Under the pieces are notes generated by a model, which had not been told where the DNA came from, did no database searches, and saw nothing but the letters and a program-made list of their open reading frames with translations. From contig CAZODO010000006.1 of NCBI GenBank assembly GCA_964578605.1, positions 31,234 to 95,233 of the forward strand: a DNA stretch of 64,000 bases, in the 5' to 3' direction. Each line of letters begins with the position of its first letter. The first letter of the stretch is position 1. The position numbers and the translations under genes are program-made. Positions 15,450-23,641 of the stretch are shown here, in pieces. The stretch comes from JAXMHN01 sp964578605 (GTDB taxonomy: Bacteria > Verrucomicrobiota > Verrucomicrobiia > Limisphaerales > SIBE01).

Positions 15450-18400
15450 AGACACCTGTAATCCGGCGCTTCCTGCTCCAATCGATGTTGATCGGACTGG
15501 CTTGGTGGTTTCAGACCAGCGCCACCCAGGTCATCGGCAGCCCGGTAAGAGAACCGGCCATTGTCAGCATTCGCCTCGATGGCAAAGACGTGGTTGTGAC
15601 CGCGCACGTCCCTGCCGGCCTTACGAAAATCACCCTCCAGTCCTGTCGCCAGCTTGGGACAGGCGCGTGGGAACCCCGGGCGGTGATGCGGCTTGATGGC
15701 GAAGGGGGTGAGGTGACTTTCCGGATACCGAGTTCGCCCGAAGCAGAGATCCTCCGGGTGCGGGCGGACAATTCGGAGCCACTGCCAACCTTGTTCTACC
15801 AAGGAACCCATGAGTTCCCTGGGGTGCCAGTCCAGCAGTCGAATTACCCTCCTGTACTCTATTACCGAAATGGCGACGCGTTGGAGGGCGGGCCCGTTCC
15901 GGCGCAAGGCGGCGACCAGCGAACGGTGGTCGAATCGGACATTTGGAAGCTGGAGGGCGATACCCTCTATTTCTTCAACCAATTCCGCGGGTTGCAGGTC
16001 ATCGACGTGGCGGTTCCGGATGCCCCGGTGGTGCGCGGCACCCTTTCCCTGCCGGCGTCGGGCGAGCAAATGTACCTGCTCGGAAAGGACCAGGTGGTTC
16101 TGCTCGCGCGGCAGGGCTGCGGAGGGTCGCCCAGCTCGAGCAGCCGGGTCTTGATCGTGAACACGGCCGGAGCCGCACCATTCATCAGTGCCGAATTGCC
16201 TTTGGAAGGGGAGATTCAGGAAAGCAGACTGGTAGGCACCGCCCTTTACGTGATGGCGCAGACCTACCGGCCGGTGGCGGATTCAAGGGACAACGCGTGG
16301 GAATGGGGGACCGCGGTTTACGCGTTTGACCTGGCCAATCCGGCAGCACCCGTGGCGCGCCCAAGCCTGTGGTTCGCCGGCTATGGGAACGTGCTAGCGG
16401 CGACCGATGCGTTCCTGTTCGTTGGGGTGGGCGCGTCTTCCGAGGCGGCCCAAATTCACTGCATCGATATTTCGGCGCCGGACGGGACCTTGGGCAAGGC
16501 GACGGCTCTCAAGGTGGCAGGCCGCGTGCCGGACAAGTTCAAGATGCACCTCAATGGCGACGTGTTCACGGTGATTTCCGAGGTGTGGCAAGCGGATAGC
16601 ACCGGCCGGTCGCGCCCCGTGACGAAGCTGGAGACGTTTTCCCTGGCGGACCCGGCTGCACCCCAGAAACTTGGCGAGCTGGAACTGGCGAGTGGCGAAC
16701 AGTTGCACGCGACGCGCTTCGATGGCGACCGGGTTTACGTGGTGACCTTCTTCCGCGTCGATCCGCTCTGGGTGGTGGATCTTTCCGACCCGGCAAAGCC
16801 GGCGATCACGGGCGAACTGCATGTCCCCGGCTGGTCGACTTACATCCAGCCGTACGGCGATCGGTTGGTGGCAATCGGCATCGACGACACCAACGGCTGG
16901 CGAGTGGCGGTCTCGCTCTTCGACGTTCGGGATCCCGCCGCGCCCGCGTTGCTCAGCAAAATTCCGCTGGGCGAAAACTCGTCCTGGAGCGAAGCGAACT
17001 CGGACGAGAAGGCCTTTGGGTTCCTCCCGGATGCGGGGCTGATCCTGGTGCCTTACTCCACTTACTCAACGACGAGCGAACGGGGCGTGCAACTGATCGA
17101 TTTCAGCCCCGATGGCCTCGTCAAGCGCGGCGTTATCAGCCATGACCTCGAAGCCCGGCGTTCGACGTTGCATCGCGATCGCGTCCTTTCGATTTCCGGA
17201 CGCGAACTGCTCACGGTCGACGCTGCGAACCGTGACAAACCGGAAGTCCGTTCGGAGCTGGAACTCGCGTGGCCGGTCAACCGCGTGTTTGTCCAGGATG
17301 CCTTCCTGGTCGAGGTCGAGGATGCGCAAGGCTGGGACGGCATGGTGAACCCGGTGGTCCGCGTGGTGCAAGCGAACGCGCCAGAGCGTGTGGTGGGGAC
17401 GTTGACGCTGACCAACCTCCCCGTGGCCGGGGCTGCGTTGCGCGACGGGCGGCTTTACGTGCTGCAGGCTTCGACGACCTACGTCCCTGTTCCGGTCGTG
17501 TTGGAAGGCGAGGAGAAGCCCATCACGGAAGGAACGAACCGTACCCTGCTTGTTTGCTCGGTGGTGGACGTGACCCGGTTGCCCGCGTTGGAATGGCTCG
17601 GGACGGCAGGGTTCGAGACCGGCGAGGTGTTCGCGGGGAGCGCGCAACCGCTCTGGCCAAAGGCGGGCGTGCTGGTCTGGGTGAGTCAGGCCTCGCATTG
17701 GGGCCCCTGGCTTTACGCGGATGCCACCCTCTGGCGAGGCTCAGGCCGATGGTATCCCTGGTATCGAAATGGCGAAGTGAAGATTTACTCGGTGGATACA
17801 AGCAATGCGGCCGCGCCTCGGTTTCTCTCCGAAGTCGCACTCGGTGGAACCACCAACCGTTGGGGCAGCTTTAGCCAGCCGTTCGTGGCGGATGGCGCCG
17901 TGTTCCTGAGCGAGCAGTTTACCGAAGCCACCATTACCGGCACCAATTTCGTGGTGAGAACGAACGTCGTTCGAATGGGTGATGAAAAGGCAGATCCCCC
18001 GCCGCCGGAATCCCTCGTGACTGTGACCAATGCGGAATTGGTCTACACCTCTCGCCAGGTGACTTGGCTGCACGTGGTCGATTACGCAGCGCCGGCAACG
18101 CCGGTCGCCCGAAAGCCGATCACCGTGCCCGGCGCGTTGCGAGGCGTCTCCAAGGACGGCGCACTCCTTTGCCTCGTCGGATACAGACTCGACACCGAAG
18201 AGTTGAGTGATGGCCAGGAATGGTTGCACGCCTGTTCCTATGATGGCGTGGCCTCCTACCTGGTGGATTCCATGCCACTCGCGAAAGAGTGGCCACACGC
18301 TGTTCTAACCCAGGACCGGTCGATCTATGTCACCCGGCCGAGAACCGGCGACACCGCTCCGGCGGCGATGGAAGTCTGGACCCTCAATGACTCCGCGAAG

Positions 18401-18658
18401 CTGGCCAAGCTGAACGAAAGGGCTCTCGCGGCCAATGCCAATGGGCTCTACGCCATCTCGGATCTCCTGGTGGCGGACGAAGAAGGTGGAATGGAGTTCT
18501 TCGACCTGACGCAGCCCAGCGAATTGCCGCGGTTGGGCAAAGGTGCGGTCTCCGGTTGTTACGGAGTCGATCTTGGGGCTGCAGCTGGCTCCAGGAAGGA
18601 TGGCCTTTGGCTGCCGATGGACCTTTATGGCGTCATCCAGATTCAACCCCAGCCATGA
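15446..18658 (+). CDS. Large secreted beta-propeller protein
   Basis: This 1070-residue protein has an N-terminal signal-like segment (RFLLQSMLIGLAWWFQTSA), a small beta domain to about residue 115, and then a long array of propeller blades. Blades repeat the theme VIDVAVPDAPVVRGTLSLP, such as CIDISAPDGTLGKAT, VVDLSDPAKPAITGELHVPG and LFDVRDPAAPALLSKIPLG. The pattern resembles the secreted C-terminal beta-propeller family (PF09826-like) and LVIVD repeats. No catalytic residues or transmembrane anchor are obvious, so a periplasmic or surface binding role is likely. Both ends overlap neighbours by 4 nt, so it is translated with the ABC ATPase and pseudopilin. Ligand unknown. Confidence 0.85.
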   Translation: MKTPVIRRFLLQSMLIGLAWWFQTSATQVIGSPVREPAIVSIRLDGKDVVVTAHVPAGLTKITLQSCRQLGTGAWEPRAVMRLDGEGGEVTFRIPSSPEAEILRVRADNSEPLPTLFYQGTHEFPGVPVQQSNYPPVLYYRNGDALEGGPVPAQGGDQRTVVESDIWKLEGDTLYFFNQFRGLQVIDVAVPDAPVVRGTLSLPASGEQMYLLGKDQVVLLARQGCGGSPSSSSRVLIVNTAGAAPFISAELPLEGEIQESRLVGTALYVMAQTYRPVADSRDNAWEWGTAVYAFDLANPAAPVARPSLWFAGYGNVLAATDAFLFVGVGASSEAAQIHCIDISAPDGTLGKATALKVAGRVPDKFKMHLNGDVFTVISEVWQADSTGRSRPVTKLETFSLADPAAPQKLGELELASGEQLHATRFDGDRVYVVTFFRVDPLWVVDLSDPAKPAITGELHVPGWSTYIQPYGDRLVAIGIDDTNGWRVAVSLFDVRDPAAPALLSKIPLGENSSWSEANSDEKAFGFLPDAGLILVPYSTYSTTSERGVQLIDFSPDGLVKRGVISHDLEARRSTLHRDRVLSISGRELLTVDAANRDKPEVRSELELAWPVNRVFVQDAFLVEVEDAQGWDGMVNPVVRVVQANAPERVVGTLTLTNLPVAGAALRDGRLYVLQASTTYVPVPVVLEGEEKPITEGTNRTLLVCSVVDVTRLPALEWLGTAGFETGEVFAGSAQPLWPKAGVLVWVSQASHWGPWLYADATLWRGSGRWYPWYRNGEVKIYSVDTSNAAAPRFLSEVALGGTTNRWGSFSQPFVADGAVFLSEQFTEATITGTNFVVRTNVVRMGDEKADPPPPESLVTVTNAELVYTSRQVTWLHVVDYAAPATPVARKPITVPGALRGVSKDGALLCLVGYRLDTEELSDGQEWLHACSYDGVASYLVDSMPLAKEWPHAVLTQDRSIYVTRPRTGDTAPAAMEVWTLNDSAKLAKLNERALAANANGLYAISDLLVADEEGGMEFFDLTQPSELPRLGKGAVSGCYGVDLGAAAGSRKDGLWLPMDLYGVIQIQPQP

Positions 18659-19476
18659 CTGCAGGCTTTCGCCACCTTGACGAGCCGTGCCCGGCGCCGA
18701 TTACACGCGGTCGGCGCCGGGTGCCTTCTATTCTGGGCCAATGTGCCAGTGCCCGTTTGCGGGGCGGGTTCACACTCATTGAGTTGCTGACGGTCATCGC
18801 CATCCTCGCGATTCTCGCGACGCTGCTCTTGACCACGCTCGGCTCGGTGAAACGCAAAGCAAGGGAGGCCGTTTGCATTTCAAACCTTCACCAGATCGGG
18901 CTCGCCCTGAACCTGTACCTTGAGGATTTCGGAAAGCGGCCGCCTGACCTGGAGACCCTGGTCATTGCGAAATATCTTACCCCCAAAGTCCTGCTTTGCC
19001 CTGCGGACAAGACGGCTTCCAAGCTCGCCTCAACCGAAGGGCTGGATGTAAAGAACGGAACCCCTCCTCAGCTCGGCAACGCCAGCCCGATGCCTCATGT
19101 GTCCTACCAGCATCCGCTGGCGTGGCCGGATGAGGAGTGGAACCGGCTCATGCAAGCGAGCACCCGCGCTGGCATTGTTGCCTGCACCTTCCACGATGTG
19201 CGTCCGCGGCAGGACGTGGCCGTTGCCTTCGCATCGGACGGATTGATACTCCGGGGACTGCTGGACGGGACGGTCGTTCGCAGGCAGGTCTTTCCCGAGC
19301 AAGCGGAGGCGGAAATCGACACAGCGAATGAGCGGGGTGCACCCCCGCCGACGCCTTCGTTTGCCGACGTTGCGATCGGCGGGACTGCCAACCCTGTCAA
19401 CCAGGAGGGGGCAAGCAACACTCTGAACTCGGCCTTTCCGCCCTGGGGGTTTTTCAGCGATGACCCAGCGCCTTAG
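18655..19476 (+). CDS. Prepilin-type pseudopilin
   Basis: This 273-residue protein has a type IV pilin/type II secretion signal, with GG before FTLIELLTVIAILAILATLL, preceded by a basic leader of about 38 residues. The pilin helix continues into VKRKAREAVCISNLHQIGLALNLYLEDFGKRPPDL, the usual verrucomicrobial pseudopilin pattern. The C-terminal domain has a pair of cysteines (CISN and LLCPADK). It needs a prepilin peptidase, which is not in this window. The ATG overlaps the stop of the propeller gene (ATGA). Placement inside an ABC transporter operon is unusual. Confidence 0.88.
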   Translation: MTAGFRHLDEPCPAPITRGRRRVPSILGQCASARLRGGFTLIELLTVIAILAILATLLLTTLGSVKRKAREAVCISNLHQIGLALNLYLEDFGKRPPDLETLVIAKYLTPKVLLCPADKTASKLASTEGLDVKNGTPPQLGNASPMPHVSYQHPLAWPDEEWNRLMQASTRAGIVACTFHDVRPRQDVAVAFASDGLILRGLLDGTVVRRQVFPEQAEAEIDTANERGAPPPTPSFADVAIGGTANPVNQEGASNTLNSAFPPWGFFSDDPAP

Positions 19477-19523
19477 AGGGTGGCGCGCCGAAGGACCCGC
19501 GTCGCAACCGGACCGGCTGAGAC

Positions 19524-20417
19524 ATGATAGCTGAACCGAAAGACAAGCTCGATGCCACCTTCGCGGCTCAGGAGGCCCCGGACGCGGCCACGAACCAGTT
19601 GCCGAAGAGCGAACGCGGCAGCTCGTTTCGCGGCGTGCTGTGGTGCGAATGGTTCGCCCACAGCCGGCTGTTGCTGGCATTTCTTCTGTTCTGGCTTGCG
19701 TGCGTCTGGTTCCTGCCGCTGGTGAGCCATTCGGGTTGGATCGTCGTCGTTGCCGCGGCGTTTGCCCTGGTGGCGGGCCCGGTCTACGGCGGAGGGGACA
19801 CGATCGAGGGGTGTGAGGAGTTCTCGTTTTCCCTGCCCGCCACACGCGCGGAACGTTACCTCGCCCGCCTGGTCATTGGCGGAGGCGCGCTCCTGCTTTT
19901 TACGGTGCTCGACTTGCTGACGCTTGGCTTGGACCTGCCCCAATTCCTCGGCCGGCTTTACCTGGATGCCGGTCTGCTCAAGCCGCTTCCGGTCCTGAAA
20001 CCGCGCCTGCTCTATGGTTTAGTGCTGGCTTTTCCCTTGGCCGTCTTTGCCTTTTCGTTCGCTCTGGCGGCGGTGAGCCACTCGCGAATGCTCATTCTCA
20101 CGGCCTGGTTCTGGAGCTTGCTCGTCGCGATGAGCACGACCCAGCTAGCCTTTTGGTATGAGAACGCCGTTTGGGGCGAACTGAACGGGTTTTGTTCCGC
20201 GCCCTTGCTGGTGCTGCTTGGTTTAGCGGCGCTCTGGGGCGGCTATCGGGCCTACCTGCAGAAGGAAATAGGCCACCATCACCAGCCGCTAACGCTGCCG
20301 CCTCGGTTTTGGCTCTGGCTGCTGATGCTCGGGGTTGGCATCGCCTTGGCGTGCGTTCTTGTCTCGCTCCTGGTCCGCCAGTATCCCAATCTGCTTGCGG
20401 TCAGCAACGCGGGCTAG
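19524..20417 (+). CDS. ABC-2-type membrane permease-like protein
   Basis: This 297-residue integral membrane protein has about six hydrophobic segments (for example LLLAFLLFWLACVWFLPLV, IVVVAAAFALVAGPVYG and LLMLGVGIALACVLVSLLV). A loop reads GGGDTIEGCEEFSFSLPATRAERYLARL, a pattern seen in ABC-2 permeases that pair with YtrA-controlled ATPases. It is the last gene of the operon and supplies the membrane part that the ATPase at 14463 lacks. The exported or sensed substrate is unknown. Its 3' end overlaps the hydrogenase protease gene tail to tail by 17 bp. Confidence 0.82.
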   Translation: MIAEPKDKLDATFAAQEAPDAATNQLPKSERGSSFRGVLWCEWFAHSRLLLAFLLFWLACVWFLPLVSHSGWIVVVAAAFALVAGPVYGGGDTIEGCEEFSFSLPATRAERYLARLVIGGGALLLFTVLDLLTLGLDLPQFLGRLYLDAGLLKPLPVLKPRLLYGLVLAFPLAVFAFSFALAAVSHSRMLILTAWFWSLLVAMSTTQLAFWYENAVWGELNGFCSAPLLVLLGLAALWGGYRAYLQKEIGHHHQPLTLPPRFWLWLLMLGVGIALACVLVSLLVRQYPNLLAVSNAG

Positions 20418-20868
20418 CGGCTCCGCTTTCGGGGAGGCGGTCCCAAAGCTCTCGGAAAGCAGCCAGACCAGCATCGAGGCTCTGCTGTGCCGCATGCGAC
20501 AGGCTTTCGCCAAACCCGAACTCGACCGCTGGAAGCGTCAGCCACCAACCAGGCGGTCCTGCCCCGTACAGGGCCCGGGCGAGCGCTAGCAAGGTGGCAG
20601 GATCGCTGGCGTGCGGGTTGAAGGCTGCGCGCGCTTCCGCTTCGATCCGCTGCAACTGGACGCCAGAGTCGTCCAGAACTCGGGCGTCGATGAAGAGGAC
20701 CGCATCCGCGCGACTGATCGGGTCTGCCAGCTCGGGTGTGAGTTGGTGGCAAACATGCACTTCCACCCCGGGAAAGCCTTGTTTGTCGATGGCGGAGGCG
20801 AGCCTGGGTCCGAGTCCATCGTCACCGCGCAACGTATTGCCATACCCGATGACGAGAACCCTCTTCAC
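20401..20868 (-). CDS. hoxW: Hydrogenase maturation protease
   Basis: This 155-residue endopeptidase removes the C-terminal tail of the [NiFe] hydrogenase large subunit after nickel insertion. It shows the family start VKRVLVIGYGNTLRGDDGLGPRLA with the nickel-sensing Asp region, then VHVCHQLTPELADPISRADAVLFIDA. The GTG at 20868 puts this motif at the N-terminus and has AGAGG about 7 nt before it. An upstream in-frame ATG would add 42 Arg-rich residues that lie inside hoxH and are unlikely. It is the last gene of the hox operon, 14 nt after hoxH. Confidence 0.9.
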   Translation of the reverse strand: MKRVLVIGYGNTLRGDDGLGPRLASAIDKQGFPGVEVHVCHQLTPELADPISRADAVLFIDARVLDDSGVQLQRIEAEARAAFNPHASDPATLLALARALYGAGPPGWWLTLPAVEFGFGESLSHAAQQSLDAGLAAFRELWDRLPESGAASPRC

Positions 20869-20882
20869 CGCAGAGCCTCTGC

Positions 20883-22307
20883 TTAAGAACGCTCGATCTG
20901 TTGCAGGACGGCGCCGTCGGCGTCGAGCAGGACCACGTGCAGGGGCATCCGACCGGCGGCATGCGTCGAGCAACTCAGGCATGGATCGTAGCACCGGATC
21001 CCGGCCTCAACCCGATTGAGCATGCTTTCGGAGATCTGGCTGCCGCGCAGGTAATGCCGGGCGATTTGGGTCACGGTCCGGTTCATCGCCAGGTTATTCT
21101 GGCCGGTGGCAATGGCGAGATTGACCTTCTTGATGAGCCCATTCCGATCCACGTGGTAATCGTGGAAGAGCGTCCCGCGCGGTGCTTCGCTGACACCCAC
21201 CCCCCGGAGCTTGTTGATCCCGGCGTCGGCGCGCAAATCCTCCGAGAACATGTCGGGGTCGTCCATGTAACGTCCGATCCACTCGAGCGATGCCAGGATC
21301 TCGATCAACCGCGCGTAATGGTAGAGGAACGACGAAGTCACAGCCCCTCGGCCCATCTGGCGGAAGGTCTTGAACTCTATGTCGGCTTCCGGTGTGCCCA
21401 TCTGCTCGGCGACATTCAGCCGGGCGAGCGGACCCACCCGATACATCCCGTCCGGGCAGCCGAGCGGCTTGTAGTACGGCGATTTGAGGTAGGAGTTGGC
21501 CTGGACCGCTTCGCCGATGTACTCGTCATACTTCTGCGGGTCGAGCCGGTCGGCAATCACGCTGCCGCTGCTATCGACGAAACGCAGCAGGCCTCCGTGA
21601 TGTTCCCATCCCCCCTCGGCATCGACCAATCCCATGAACAGGGAGGAAAAATTGCCGAAGATTTTGCTCTCGCGCTCGTGCTTCTTGAGCAGCTTTTTGA
21701 ACAGGTCGATCGCCAGCCGCGTGGTCTTGAACGCTTCGGGCAACCGCGCGCGAATCTGGCAATGCCCGGCCTGGGTCAGCGGATTGCGAACGCCTCCCGG
21801 GACCGCCCACGCCGGGTGGATCTTCCTTCCCCCGAGCAGTTCAATGATCTCCTGGCCAAACTGGCGCAGCCGGATGCCAGCGCGCGCCAAGTCCGGGTCC
21901 GCTGCAATCAGGCCAAAGACATTCCGCTTTTCAGGCGGCGTGTCCCAGCCCAGGAGAAAATCCGGCGCGCTCAAATGGAAGAAGCTTAGGGCGTGCGACT
22001 GGACGATCTGGCCCAGATTCATCAAGCGCCGGAGCTTGTCCGCCGCGGGCGGGATACTGACCGCCATGATGGCGTCGCCTGCCTTCGCCGACGCCAGGAG
22101 ATGGCTCACGGGACAGATTCCGCAAATGCGCGGGGTGATGCCCGCCATTTCCGCCATGGGCCGTCCTTCACAGAACTTTTCGAATCCGCGGAACTCCACG
22201 ACGTGAAATGCGGCATCGGACACGTTGCCGTCGTCGTCGAGCTGAATGGTAATTTTCGCGTGACCCTCGATCCGGGTTACAGGGTCGATAACGATTCGCT
22301 TTGACAT
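20883..22307 (-). CDS. hoxH: NAD-reducing [NiFe] hydrogenase large subunit
   Basis: This is the catalytic subunit that holds the Ni-Fe site. The 474-residue protein starts with IDPVTRIEGHAKI and carries the proximal ligand motif RICGICPVSHLL (about residues 61-72) and the distal DPCLSCSTH near the C-terminus. A 25-residue extension follows that His, which is the part removed by the maturation protease; its presence indicates the gene is intact and matured in the normal way. It matches group 3d soluble bidirectional hydrogenases that couple H2 to NAD+. hoxY lies 57 bp upstream. Confidence 0.96.
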   Translation of the reverse strand: MSKRIVIDPVTRIEGHAKITIQLDDDGNVSDAAFHVVEFRGFEKFCEGRPMAEMAGITPRICGICPVSHLLASAKAGDAIMAVSIPPAADKLRRLMNLGQIVQSHALSFFHLSAPDFLLGWDTPPEKRNVFGLIAADPDLARAGIRLRQFGQEIIELLGGRKIHPAWAVPGGVRNPLTQAGHCQIRARLPEAFKTTRLAIDLFKKLLKKHERESKIFGNFSSLFMGLVDAEGGWEHHGGLLRFVDSSGSVIADRLDPQKYDEYIGEAVQANSYLKSPYYKPLGCPDGMYRVGPLARLNVAEQMGTPEADIEFKTFRQMGRGAVTSSFLYHYARLIEILASLEWIGRYMDDPDMFSEDLRADAGINKLRGVGVSEAPRGTLFHDYHVDRNGLIKKVNLAIATGQNNLAMNRTVTQIARHYLRGSQISESMLNRVEAGIRCYDPCLSCSTHAAGRMPLHVVLLDADGAVLQQIERS

Positions 22308-22364
22308 AGTGCAGATCTGTTCAGGTCAGGTTCGGTTCCAGCGAGAGGCGACGGCATTGGGGGT

Positions 22365-22913
22365 TCAGCCGAACTTGAGGTCCTCGCCAACAAGCTGCGG
22401 AGTGGCGCCCGACAGCAGCTGTTGCAGAAAGAGTTTGATCCGGTGCGCCGACGGTGGACAACCGGTCAGGTAATAGTCCACGTCAATGACTTCCTGGAGC
22501 GGCATGACCCGCTCGAGCAGGGGCGGCACGATCCCGGGCTCCTTGGGGATGCCCTGGTTGAGATCGGCGGCTTCAATGTAAGCGCGCTGGAGGACATTCT
22601 CCGCGTTTCCCAAGCCCAACTGGTTGCGGAGCGCCGTGACGTTCCCCGTCACCGCGCAGTCGCCGAACGCGACGACCCGTTTGGTCCGGGCGCGGATCTT
22701 GCGCGCCAGTTCCACATGCTCCTCGTTGCAGACCGCTCCCTCGATCAGCACCACATCGACATTCTCAGGGTATTCTTTGATATCGACGACGGGGCTGTAA
22801 ACGATGTCGATCTGGCCTGCGAGGTCGATCAGGACCTCGTCCAAGTCCAGGAACGACATGTGGCATCCGGCGCAGCCGCCCATCCAAACTGTCGCTAGTC
22901 TCAGATGTTCCAT
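22365..22913 (-). CDS. hoxY: NAD-reducing [NiFe] hydrogenase small subunit
   Basis: This 182-residue subunit carries the proximal [4Fe-4S] cluster that passes electrons from the Ni-Fe site. Cluster ligands are visible in WMGGCAGCHMSFLD, EGAVCNEEH, FGDCAVTG and YLTGCPPSAHRIK. It has no Tat signal and no C-terminal distal/medial cluster domain, as expected for the short cytoplasmic HoxY of group 3d enzymes. Its start overlaps the 3' end of hoxU by 13 nt. Confidence 0.95.
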   Translation of the reverse strand: MEHLRLATVWMGGCAGCHMSFLDLDEVLIDLAGQIDIVYSPVVDIKEYPENVDVVLIEGAVCNEEHVELARKIRARTKRVVAFGDCAVTGNVTALRNQLGLGNAENVLQRAYIEAADLNQGIPKEPGIVPPLLERVMPLQEVIDVDYYLTGCPPSAHRIKLFLQQLLSGATPQLVGEDLKFG

Positions 22914-23617
22914 TGTTTCTTCTCCCGTGCGTTAACGATGAATTCGAGGCGGGTCCGGTCGCGTTGCATTTCCGAAACGGTGCAACCGCGGTGGAAGAGC
23001 GCGCCTGTCGGGCAGGCCTGGACGCATTTGCCGCAAGAGGTGCAAGTGGTGGAATTGCCCCAGGCTTCGCTTAGATCATTGATGATCCGCGAAGGCGTGC
23101 CGCGGCCGGCCACGTTCTTGGTTCCGGCGCCTTCGATATGCCAGCATACGCGGACGCATCGGGTGCACAAAATGCAGCGGTTATGGTCAATCCCGAAGAG
23201 CGGGTGCGTAATGTCCACTTCCCATTTCGGGAAACGGTATTCGAACCGGACATGATCCATGCCATGCTCGTAGGCGAGCGTTTGCAGCTCGCAATGCCCA
23301 TTGGAAACGCAGACCGCGCACACATGGTTGCGCTCGGCAAAGAGCAGTTCCAGCGTGACGCGCCGGTACTTTCGGAGTCGTTCGGTATCCGTCCTGACGT
23401 CCATGCCCTCGGCGACCAAGGTGGTGCACGCGGGCAGGAGCTTATTGACTCCCGCGACTTCCACCAGGCACAGCCGGCACGCGCCCACGTCATAAACGCC
23501 GTCCAGGTGGCACAGGGTCGGGATGCGAATCCCCGCGTCCGTCGCGGCACTCAGGATGGTTTCGCCTTCGTCGGCGCTAACCTGTTTGCCGTCGATTGTC
23601 AGTGTTCTTGCTGCCAT
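22901..23617 (-). CDS. hoxU: Hydrogenase diaphorase subunit HoxU
   Basis: This 238-residue electron-transfer subunit is homologous to the N-terminal part of NuoG. A [2Fe-2S] ferredoxin domain comes first (PTLCHLDGVYDVGACRLCLVEV, LLPACTT). It is followed by the His/Cys [4Fe-4S] motif (HVCAVCVSNGHCELQ) and two 4Fe-4S motifs (CILCTRCVRVCWH and CTSCGKCVQACPTGA). It links HoxF (NADH side) with HoxYH (H2 side). It starts 24 nt after hoxF and overlaps hoxY. Confidence 0.95.
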   Translation of the reverse strand: MAARTLTIDGKQVSADEGETILSAATDAGIRIPTLCHLDGVYDVGACRLCLVEVAGVNKLLPACTTLVAEGMDVRTDTERLRKYRRVTLELLFAERNHVCAVCVSNGHCELQTLAYEHGMDHVRFEYRFPKWEVDITHPLFGIDHNRCILCTRCVRVCWHIEGAGTKNVAGRGTPSRIINDLSEAWGNSTTCTSCGKCVQACPTGALFHRGCTVSEMQRDRTRLEFIVNAREKKQWNI

Positions 23618-23641
23618 AGGAAATCCAGGCTCGATTGAAAC

